Part shown: positions 1 through 5,684 of the stretch, piece after piece
Layout of the letters: the number at the start of each line of letters is the position of its first letter
Numbering within the stretch: position 1 is the first letter of the stretch
Assembly: GCA_905215555.1 (NCBI GenBank)
Contig: CAJMQU010000088.1
Location: forward strand, 1-6,745
DNA length: 6,745 nt
Direction of reading: 5' to 3'
DNA from: an uncultured bacterium
GTDB lineage: Bacteria > Bacteroidota > Bacteroidia > Bacteroidales > Bacteroidaceae
Position numbers and translations under genes: made by a program
Notes under the pieces: model-generated
Database searches by the model: none
The model's input: only the letters and a program-made list of their open reading frames with translations
Told to the model about the DNA's origin: nothing

Positions 1-97
1 AATACATTCTTTCTTGAAATAAATGCAGAAAAACGATATTTTTTTTGAAATAATCCGCAAAAATAGCACAAAAAAACATCCTCTGGCGTTTTTTGCC

Positions 98-105
98 TAC
101 TTTTG
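98..105 (+). promoter_or_regulatory. Bacteroidetes -7 element (TACTTTTG) over the start of the AlbA_2 gene
   Basis: TACTTTTG matches the Bacteroides -7 consensus TANNTTTG. Its last base lies only 5 bp before the ATG at 111, so transcription would begin at or within a few bases of the start codon, giving a leaderless or nearly leaderless mRNA. No convincing -33 TTTG is seen 19-21 bp upstream, which lowers confidence. The -7 box is bracketed by TGCCT (94-98) and AGGCA (107-111), a small inverted repeat that could be an operator or chance. Confidence 0.5.
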
Positions 106-110
106 CAGGC

Positions 111-752
111 ATGAAACCCCTTACAGATACGGAATACATACACTTGCTCATATCCGAAGGCGAGCACCAAAGGCAGGACTTTAAGTTTGAAATATCCGAT
201 GCCCGGAAAATAGCGAAAACACTCTCCGCTTTCTCCAATACGGACGGCGGACGACTGCTCATCGGAGTGAAAGATAACGGAAAGATTGCCGGAGTGCGCT
301 CCGACGAAGAACAATATATGATAGAGGCAGCCGCGCAAATGTACTGCCAGCCGGAAGTGAACTATACCATGCAGACCTTCCATGCAGAAGGACGCAGTGT
401 GTTGGTAGTGCAGATTGAAGAGAGTCTGCAAAAACCTGTTTATGCCAAAGATGAAACCGGGAAGCCGTTGGCTTATCTGCGCATCAAAGACGAGAATATA
501 CTTGCCACACCAGTACATCTGAGGGTGTGGCAGCAAAGTGGTAACCCACGCGGTGAACTGCTAACCTATACTGAACGGGAGCAGTTGCTGCTCGACCTGT
601 TGGAAGAAAATGACAGCCTGTCACTGAACCGGTATTGTAAGCTGGCACACCTTTCACGGCGTGCAGCAGAACATTTGCTGGCAAAGTTTATCCGGTTCGA
701 AATTGTAGAGCCGGTATATGAGGGACATAAGTTTCATTTCAGACTAAAATGA
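111..752 (+). CDS. AlbA_2 (Schlafen-type) domain protein with C-terminal winged helix
   Basis: The product is 213 residues from the ATG at 111. An in-frame TTG at 93 would add six residues, but it lies upstream of the likely -7 promoter box, so the ATG is preferred. Residues about 14-130 match the AlbA_2 domain pattern (PF04326): an acidic, charged start around EHQRQDFKFE, then AKTLSAFSNTDGGRLLIGVKDNGKIAGV at 36-62, whose SNTDGG...IGV core is the family hallmark, and a C-terminal part with PVYAK...AYLRIKDEN at 109-129. Residues about 150-200 (TEREQLLLDLLEEN...LSRRAAEHLLAKFIRFEIVE) look like a winged helix. Bacteroidales have many such proteins annotated as putative DNA-binding or transcriptional regulators. 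The true substrate is unknown and a nuclease or RNA-binding role is possible. No signal peptide or membrane segment is visible. It is probably cytoplasmic and monocistronic, and the 117 bp to the next gene hold a palindromic repeat. Confidence 0.85.
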   Translation: MKPLTDTEYIHLLISEGEHQRQDFKFEISDARKIAKTLSAFSNTDGGRLLIGVKDNGKIAGVRSDEEQYMIEAAAQMYCQPEVNYTMQTFHAEGRSVLVVQIEESLQKPVYAKDETGKPLAYLRIKDENILATPVHLRVWQQSGNPRGELLTYTEREQLLLDLLEENDSLSLNRYCKLAHLSRRAAEHLLAKFIRFEIVEPVYEGHKFHFRLK

Positions 753-857
753 GTGAGAAGCTACGAGATACATATTGTCAGCTTGTATGGGCGAAACTTT
801 TTTCGCCCACGAGTATAACACAGCAACTTGTAGCCTGCAGTTTGTCACTTTATAAAC
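753..857. repeat. Palindromic intergenic repeat, copy A
   Basis: The gap between the AlbA_2 gene and the symporter holds a perfect 9-bp hairpin, TGGGCGAAA (788-796) with TTTCGCCCA (801-809) around a CTTT loop. It has no following T-run, so it is not a standard terminator. To its right, 821-853 (CAGCAACTTGTAGCC, then TGCAGTTTGTCACTTTAT) closely repeats 3350-3387 upstream of the KamA-like gene: 29 identical positions, 3 mismatches and two small indels. The same words occur inverted at 3185-3234. It is therefore probably a member of a dispersed repeat family with a GC-rich palindromic core and conserved arms. No clear TANNTTTG promoter for the symporter is visible here. Confidence 0.6.
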
Positions 858-869
858 AATTATAATAAG

Positions 870-2261
870 ATGAGTATAATCAACTTTATAAATGATATTC
901 TCTGGACCTACATCCTCATAGCTTTACTTCTAGGATGCGCCCTGTGGTTTACACTGAAAACCCGCTTTGTACAGTTCCGCATGATGGGCGAAATGGTACG
1001 CCTACTAGGTGATTCGGCAAGTACTGACGGAAAGCCGGGAGAGAAACATATCTCATCCTTTCAAGCATTTGCCATCTCTATTGCCAGCCGTGTGGGAACG
1101 GGAAATCTGGCAGGTGTAGCCACAGCTATTGCTGTAGGCGGGCCGGGAGCAGTGTTCTGGATGTGGGTGATCGCACTGTTCGGGGCTGCCAGTTCATTCG
1201 TGGAATCTACATTAGCGCAATTATATAAGGTGAAAGGCAAAGATTCTTTCATCGGTGGTCCTGCCTATTATATGCGGAAAGGACTGAAACAACCGTGGAT
1301 GGGTACCATCTTCGCCATACTTATCACAATCACTTTCGGGTTCGCTTTCAACTCGGTACAAAGCAATACGTTATGTGCAGCCTTTGAACATGCTTTCGGG
1401 TTCGACCATGTCATTGTGGGCGGGGTCATTACAGTAGCCACACTGCTCATCATTTTTGGCGGGGTACAACGCATTGCCAAAGTCAGTAGCATCATCGTTC
1501 CTGTCATGGCATTGGGATATATTGCACTGGCATTGATTATCGTGGCAATGAATATCACCGCTCTGCCGACAGTCATTAAACTCATCTTGAGCCATGCTTT
1601 CGGTTGGCAACAGGCATTGGGAGGTGGCGTAGGCATTGCATTGATGCAGGGTATCAAGCGAGGACTGTTCAGCAACGAAGCCGGTATGGGTTCCGCACCG
1701 AATGTGGCAGCAACGGCACATGTCACACATCCCGTTAAACAGGGATTAATACAAACATTAGGGGTCTTTACCGATACCCTAATCATATGCACCTGTACCG
1801 CATTCATCATCCTGTTCAGCGGTGCACCTTTGGATGGTTCAGCCAACGGAGTACAACTGACGCAACAGGCTTTGACTAATGAAATCGGCACAGCCGGAAG
1901 CATCTTTGTTGCCGTCGCCCTGTTCTTCTTTGCATTCAGCAGTATCCTGGGTAATTACTATTATGGAGAGGCCAACGTACGTTATCTCACCCGCCACAAA
2001 TGGATACTGAACATATATCGTGTGCTGGTAGGCGGCATGGTATTGTTTGGTGCCCTCGCCACATTAGATGTAGCCTGGAGTCTGGCAGACGTCACCATGG
2101 GATTGATGGCACTTTGCAATCTGATTGCCATCAGCCTGCTTGGTAAGTACGCTTTCAAACTACTGGAAGATTACCGCGCACAGAAACGTGCAGGTATCAA
2201 AGACCCAGTTTTCACCAAAGACCGCCTAAAAGAGGTGGAAAATGAGATAGAGTGCTGGTAA
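870..2261 (+). CDS. Sodium:alanine symporter, AGCS family
   Basis: A 463-residue integral membrane protein of the alanine or glycine:cation symporter family (PF01235), which uses the Na+ gradient to import alanine or glycine across the inner membrane. Family blocks are seen in order: SRVGTGNLAGVATAI at 73-87, GGPGAVFWMW at 90-99, FIGGPAYYMRKGL at 127-139, KRGLFSNEAGMGSAP at 263-277 and GNYYYGE at 361-367. Long hydrophobic segments lie at about 10-29, 82-105, 146-165, 182-198, 206-228, 294-317, 343-360, 384-400 and 408-425, and the C-terminus is a charged cytoplasmic tail (KLLEDYRAQKRAGIKD...). The length is normal for the family (roughly 440-500). The ATG start gives the usual short N-terminus before the first helix. 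The gene stands alone, with 117 bp upstream and 129 bp downstream. The family call is firm; the preferred amino acid cannot be told from sequence. Confidence 0.95.
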   Translation: MSIINFINDILWTYILIALLLGCALWFTLKTRFVQFRMMGEMVRLLGDSASTDGKPGEKHISSFQAFAISIASRVGTGNLAGVATAIAVGGPGAVFWMWVIALFGAASSFVESTLAQLYKVKGKDSFIGGPAYYMRKGLKQPWMGTIFAILITITFGFAFNSVQSNTLCAAFEHAFGFDHVIVGGVITVATLLIIFGGVQRIAKVSSIIVPVMALGYIALALIIVAMNITALPTVIKLILSHAFGWQQALGGGVGIALMQGIKRGLFSNEAGMGSAPNVAATAHVTHPVKQGLIQTLGVFTDTLIICTCTAFIILFSGAPLDGSANGVQLTQQALTNEIGTAGSIFVAVALFFFAFSSILGNYYYGEANVRYLTRHKWILNIYRVLVGGMVLFGALATLDVAWSLADVTMGLMALCNLIAISLLGKYAFKLLEDYRAQKRAGIKDPVFTKDRLKEVENEIECW

Positions 2262-2288
2262 CTTTTTTAATGACAAAGCATAAATGAT

Positions 2289-2380
2289 GAATTATGAATT
2301 AGTTAATAGTTGGGATAAATCAACTTATTTAGTACTTTTGCAACCGCAATGAAAAATTCATAACTCATAATTCATAATTC
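2289..2380. repeat. 13-bp inverted repeats flanking a promoter
   Basis: GAATTATGAATTA (2289-2301) and TAATTCATAATTC (2368-2380) are perfect reverse complements. They flank the promoter of the following gene, and the right arm lies within its predicted 5' leader. The right side also holds a partial extra unit (AACTCATAATTCATAATTC). AATTCATAATTC-type runs are common in Bacteroides intergenic DNA as I remember it, so this may be a simple repeat family rather than a specific operator. Confidence 0.55.
2310..2340 (+). promoter_or_regulatory. Bacteroidetes-type promoter for the 208-residue protein
   Basis: The -7 element TACTTTTG at 2333-2340 matches TANNTTTG exactly. A TTG at 2310-2312 lies 20 bp upstream of it, the expected place for the -33 TTTG element. 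Transcription would start near 2344-2347, leaving a 5' leader of about 45 nt before the ATG at 2391. This makes the downstream gene independent of the symporter gene. Confidence 0.7.
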
Positions 2381-2390
2381 TATATACATC

Positions 2391-3017
2391 ATGGGTATAT
2401 TTACCAAACTATTTAAAAAGGACTCCGAGGGTACTTCCTCTAAAAACGTGGAAGATTTCGTGTCTCTGACACGTGTTTACTTCCAGTCCGTAATCGCCGC
2501 TAACCTGGGCATTACGAACATCCGTTTCGTACCGGATGTAGCCAATTTCAAACGTCTCTTCAAAATACCTACGCAAGGCGGACGACTGGGACAAGCCGAG
2601 AAAGCCGCTTCACGTAAAATGCTGATGCAGGACTACGGACTGAGTGAAGGCTTCTTTAAAGAAATCGACGCTTCTGTAAAGAAGCATTGCCGTACACAGA
2701 ATGACGTACAAGCTTACTTGTTCATGTATCAGGGCTTCTCACAAGATTTGATGATGCTGATGGGGAACCTGATGCAGTGGAAGTTCCGCGTACCTTCATT
2801 CTTCAAAGGTGCACTGCGCAGTATGACAGAAAAGACTGTACATGACATCTGCACCAAGACCGTATGGAAAAAGGACGACGTGCACAAGACAGCAATGGCA
2901 GTACGCCAGTATAAAGAACGTTTGGGATATTCTGAACAATGGATGACGGAATATGTGTATAACGTTGTTCTACTGGCTAAAAAAGAGCCGAAAAACAAGG
3001 ATAAGGAAGAGAAATAA
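2391..3017 (+). CDS. Conserved protein of unknown function, 208 residues
   Basis: I do not recognise a characterised family. The reading frame is well supported: it has its own promoter 50 bp upstream, an ATG directly after an AT-rich leader, ordinary codon use, and a strong terminator 70 bp after the stop. The protein is soluble-looking and mostly helical. It has a basic, amphipathic N-terminus (MGIFTKLFKK), a hydrophobic stretch VSLTRVYFQSVIAANLG (24-40), a Met-rich segment QDLMMLMGNLMQW (118-130), a Trp/Lys-rich block TKTVWKKDDVH (155-165) and a charged tail (KKEPKNKDKEEK, 197-208). No signal peptide, no convincing transmembrane helix and no catalytic motif were seen. The N-terminal amphipathic pattern could allow membrane-surface contact, but that is speculation. 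It resembles conserved Bacteroidales hypothetical proteins. Confidence 0.85.
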   Translation: MGIFTKLFKKDSEGTSSKNVEDFVSLTRVYFQSVIAANLGITNIRFVPDVANFKRLFKIPTQGGRLGQAEKAASRKMLMQDYGLSEGFFKEIDASVKKHCRTQNDVQAYLFMYQGFSQDLMMLMGNLMQWKFRVPSFFKGALRSMTEKTVHDICTKTVWKKDDVHKTAMAVRQYKERLGYSEQWMTEYVYNVVLLAKKEPKNKDKEEK

Positions 3018-3085
3018 GCCTGAACACAGATAGGGCAAAAACTGTCAACAAAAGAAAAAACTTCCTAAAGAAATAACCAAGGGAT

Positions 3086-3116
3086 AAGGCGAGGGACATT
3101 TTCCTCGCCTTTTTTT
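3086..3116 (+). terminator. Rho-independent terminator
   Basis: AAGGCGAGG (3086-3094) pairs perfectly with CCTCGCCTT (3103-3111) around an 8-nt loop, followed by an uninterrupted T-run to 3116. It lies 69 bp beyond the stop of the 208-residue protein and would end its transcript. Confidence 0.9.
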
Positions 3117-3472
3117 GTTATTTTTATGCATCTTTCTGTTCGGAGGAACAGCAACATTCTATGTGAAGAAACTGTTGTAGAATCATAAATGACAAATTAG
3201 CGCTGTATGCTAATTTAAACTATAGGCTACAAGTACCTTTCGGAGTGATAGCCGGACGAATAATTATTCGCTCCTACAGTATATCAGAACTGCTTGTTTG
3301 AAAACAGTATGCTTGTAGGGAAGAAAATCTTTGGCTCACAATTACAGCGCAGCAACTTATAACCGATATTTGCAGTTCGTCATTTATCGTACAAAATGCG
3401 ATAAATGACCATTAAAAAAAGAGCTCGGAACAATAAACAAACTCAATATTAATCTCTAAAAAACAACCGCTT
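3117..3472. other. Structured intergenic region without a gene
   Basis: These 356 bases hold no credible ORF; the longest ATG frame noticed, 3126-3188, has only 20 codons. They are rich in inverted repeats: CTGTTC/GAACAG (3136-3151, loop GGAG), ATTCTA/TAGAAT (3156-3161 and 3178-3183), AAATTAGC/GCTAATTT (3194-3201 and 3209-3216), the perfect palindrome CGAATAATTATTCG (3257-3270), CCTACA/TGTAGG (3273-3278 and 3314-3319), and an 11-bp stem at 3379-3409. No full TANNTTTG promoter with a spaced -33 was found. TACCTTTC at 3234-3241 is one base off and lacks a partner. The region is either repeat DNA or a structured leader or small RNA for the KamA-like gene. Confidence 0.6.
3185..3409. repeat. Palindromic intergenic repeat, copy B (two inverted arms)
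   Basis: The left arm begins ATAAATGACAAATT (3185-3198) and continues to GGCTACAAGT (3225-3234). The right arm, 3341-3387, carries the inverted counterparts (TACAGCGCAGCAACTT ... TGCAGTTCGTCATTTAT). Between them is the palindrome CGAATAATTATTCG (3257-3270). The right arm closely matches 821-853 in front of the symporter. GCGCTGTA in the left arm (3200-3207) is inverted as TACAGCGC at 3343-3350. The right edge ends in a perfect 11-bp hairpin, GTCATTTATCG (3379-3389) with CGATAAATGAC (3399-3409). This layout of arm, palindromic core and inverted arm looks like a non-autonomous repeat element. Confidence 0.55.
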
Positions 3473-5569
3473 ATGAAACAAAAGAAAATGCTTGCACTCA
3501 CTTTGTCTCAGTTAAAACAACTTTATCGAAATGAACTTCCGGAAATTGTACGCATCGCCGAACAGAGCGACGGTACGGAAAGCTTCAAGCAAGGTCTTTC
3601 GGAACCCATCGCCGATCAAGCTGATGCAGAAAATGAGGCTGCCAGGCAAATTCGACTTATGATTGAATATGACGGCCAGAAAGTCCATGAACTTTCTACC
3701 GATGAACAAATGATTGTTTCTACTCTGTCACTGCTATACGAATTTCTCACCGGAAACTTGGAAGAAGATGTAGAAACTGACATGTTCCTGGATATCTTCC
3801 AGCAATTCAAACGATTACAGTCCCTCGCAGCCCCACTCCCGCCTCCCCAACGCGTCAAAGCGTGGACTGAGCGCTGGCCCAGCGGACTGAACGAAGACGT
3901 GCAGCTCATCCGTAGCAAAAACAAAGAACGCATTCTGCACGCATTGATACAAAAGATAGAGCACCGGAAAAACACCATTTCCCGTTATCGCTTTGAAGAA
4001 GGCATCAGCTACGAAGAAAAATATCATCTTGTTGAAGAATGGTGGAATGAATTCCGCTTTCACCTGGCCATGGCAGCCAAAAGCCCAACGGAGTTGAACC
4101 GCTTTCTGGGTAATTCGCTTTCTGCCGAAACCATGTACTTGCTTTCACGTGCCCGTAAGAAAGGAATGCCCTTCTTCGTCACTCCTTATTATCTGTCTCT
4201 GTTGAATCCCCGTAACGAAGGATATAACGATGATGCCCTGCGCAGCTATATTCTTTATTCCCCCCAATTGGTAGAGACTTACGGACAGATACGCGCCTGG
4301 GAACGCGAAGATATAGTAGAGGCTGGCAAACCGAATGCCGCCGGCTGGCTCCTGCCCGATGGGCACAATATTCATCGCCGTTATCCGGAAGTGGCAATCC
4401 TCATCCCCGACACCATGGGGCGTGCCTGCGGTGGACTTTGTGCTTCCTGCCAGCGCATGTACGACTTTCAAAGCAAACGGCTCAATTTTGAGTTCGACAG
4501 CTTGCGTCCCAAAGAAACATGGGAAAAGAAACTGCGCCGACTGATGACTTACTTTGAAGAAGACACGCAACTGCGTGATATTCTGATTACAGGCGGAGAC
4601 GCACTCATGAGCCAGAACAAAACTTTAGCTACCATTTTGGAAGCTGTTTACCGCATGGCTGTCCGCAAACGGAAAGCCAATCAGGAACGTCCGGAAGGAG
4701 AAAAGTATGCCGAACTGCAACGTATCCGGCTCGGTTCACGCCTACCGGCATATCTGCCTATGCGTATCAATGATGAATTAGTGGAGATCCTACGGACTTT
4801 CAAGGAGAAAGCATCTGTCATCGGTATCCGCCAGTTTATTATTCAGACCCATTTCCAGACGCCACTGGAAGTAACGCCCGAAGCAAAAGACGGTATCCGC
4901 AAATTACTGTCAGCCGGCTGGCTGATAACCAATCAGTTGGTGTACAACGTAGCTGCTTCACGCCGCGGACACACCACTCGTCTGCGTCAGGTACTCAACG
5001 AACTGGGAGTTGTTTGCTACTACACATTCTCCGTAAAAGGTTTCGAAGAAAACAATGCCGTCTTCACCCCCAACAGCCGTTCCATGCAGGAACAACGGGA
5101 AGAAAAACGCTTCGGCAAAATGAATAAAGAAGATGCCTACAACTTATCAGCATCGCTCGAAACAGCACTTGACCCTGCGGCTTGCATCCGTCAGTTCCTG
5201 AAAGTGCACCATCTTCCATTCCTTGCCACGGACCGTAGTGTACTAAATCTGCCTGCCATCGGCAAAAGCATGACTTTCAACCTGGTAGGAATAACCGAAG
5301 AAGGTAAGCGTATCCTCCGTTTCGACCATGACGGAACACGTCGGCACAGTCCTATTATCAACCAGTTGGGACAAGTTTATATCGTGGAGAATAAGTCCGT
5401 TGCCGCCTATCTGCGACAACTGCGTGCCATGGGAGAAGATGTGGAAGATTATGCCAGTATCTGGAATTACACAGAAGGTAAAACCGAATCAAGATTCAGC
5501 TTGTACGAGTATCCGGACTTCCCCTTCCGCATCACGGAAAAAATGAGTAATCTGGAAATAGCGGAATAA
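3473..5569 (+). CDS. KamA-family radical SAM protein (lysine 2,3-aminomutase-like), long form
   Basis: The 698-residue cytoplasmic protein has a C-terminal two-thirds resembling lysine 2,3-aminomutase, which uses a [4Fe-4S] cluster, S-adenosylmethionine and PLP to move an amino group. The cluster motif CX3CX2C is at Cys319, Cys323 and Cys326 (CGGLCASC). ILITGGDAL around Gly374-Asp376 is the SAM-binding GGD block. RIRLGSRLPAYLPMRI from 417, IQTHFQTPLEVT from 457 and ITNQ at 485-488 follow the KamA order. Lys598 in PAIGK is the likely PLP lysine. Oddities: about 318 residues precede the cysteine motif (about 125 in clostridial KamA); the segments that should carry the two lysine-binding aspartates show none; and no cysteine follows Cys571, so the C-terminal zinc-site cysteines of KamA are missing. 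Bacteroidales homologues are often annotated lysine 2,3-aminomutase, but the substrate is uncertain. ATG 3473 is used; an in-frame ATG lies five codons later. Confidence 0.9.
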   Translation: MKQKKMLALTLSQLKQLYRNELPEIVRIAEQSDGTESFKQGLSEPIADQADAENEAARQIRLMIEYDGQKVHELSTDEQMIVSTLSLLYEFLTGNLEEDVETDMFLDIFQQFKRLQSLAAPLPPPQRVKAWTERWPSGLNEDVQLIRSKNKERILHALIQKIEHRKNTISRYRFEEGISYEEKYHLVEEWWNEFRFHLAMAAKSPTELNRFLGNSLSAETMYLLSRARKKGMPFFVTPYYLSLLNPRNEGYNDDALRSYILYSPQLVETYGQIRAWEREDIVEAGKPNAAGWLLPDGHNIHRRYPEVAILIPDTMGRACGGLCASCQRMYDFQSKRLNFEFDSLRPKETWEKKLRRLMTYFEEDTQLRDILITGGDALMSQNKTLATILEAVYRMAVRKRKANQERPEGEKYAELQRIRLGSRLPAYLPMRINDELVEILRTFKEKASVIGIRQFIIQTHFQTPLEVTPEAKDGIRKLLSAGWLITNQLVYNVAASRRGHTTRLRQVLNELGVVCYYTFSVKGFEENNAVFTPNSRSMQEQREEKRFGKMNKEDAYNLSASLETALDPAACIRQFLKVHHLPFLATDRSVLNLPAIGKSMTFNLVGITEEGKRILRFDHDGTRRHSPIINQLGQVYIVENKSVAAYLRQLRAMGEDVEDYASIWNYTEGKTESRFSLYEYPDFPFRITEKMSNLEIAE

Positions 5570-5586
5570 TTTCCGGAAATAATCTG

Positions 5587-5594
5587 TACTTTTG
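5587..5594 (+). promoter_or_regulatory. Bacteroidetes -7 element upstream of the glycosylase-family gene
   Basis: TACTTTTG at 5587-5594 matches TANNTTTG exactly and lies 18 bp after the stop of the KamA-like gene. The expected start of transcription is near 5598-5601. No good -33 TTTG is present at the right spacing, so the promoter may be weak or activator-dependent. The transcript would begin almost directly with the 17-bp hairpin described next. Confidence 0.5.
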
Positions 5595-5599
5595 CAATT

Positions 5600-5645
5600 A
5601 TAGTATCTGTCATGCTTCGATCACGCTCAGCATGACAGATACTAT
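5600..5645. repeat. Perfect 17-bp hairpin in the intergenic region
   Basis: ATAGTATCTGTCATGCT (5600-5616) pairs without mismatch with AGCATGACAGATACTAT (5629-5645) around a 12-nt loop. No T-run follows on the + strand, so it is not a classic intrinsic terminator. Read on the - strand the inner part is GTCATGCTGAGCG...CGAAGCATGAC, which resembles a palindromic intergenic repeat I remember from other bacterial genomes. It could also end or stabilise the KamA-like transcript, or protect the 5' end of the next one. Confidence 0.75.
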
Positions 5646-5684
5646 TAACCATTTTCATATAGCCAATTAATTCAGCACTTAAGA

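Noticed and set aside
93..110. TTG start codon adding six residues to the AlbA_2 protein
   Set aside because: It lies upstream of the likely -7 promoter box, and the ATG at 111 gives a natural start shortly before the domain.
788..809. Hairpin as terminator of the AlbA_2 gene
   Set aside because: It has a strong stem but no T-run after it on either strand; it fits better as the core of the repeat element.
1268..1903. 211-residue open frame on the - strand
   Set aside because: It lies wholly inside the AGCS symporter, has no family likeness, and its composition is that of an antisense shadow of a membrane protein.
3126..3188. 20-residue ATG frame in the structured gap
   Set aside because: It is short, contains two inverted repeats and has no initiation signal, so it is most likely chance.
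3234..3241. TACCTTTC as promoter for the KamA-like gene
   Set aside because: It mismatches the conserved final G, lacks a spaced -33 TTTG, and would leave a 230-nt leader through the repeat arm.
4145..4570. 141-residue open frame on the - strand
   Set aside because: It is antisense to the radical SAM gene across its cysteine motif, with no promoter or recognisable domain.
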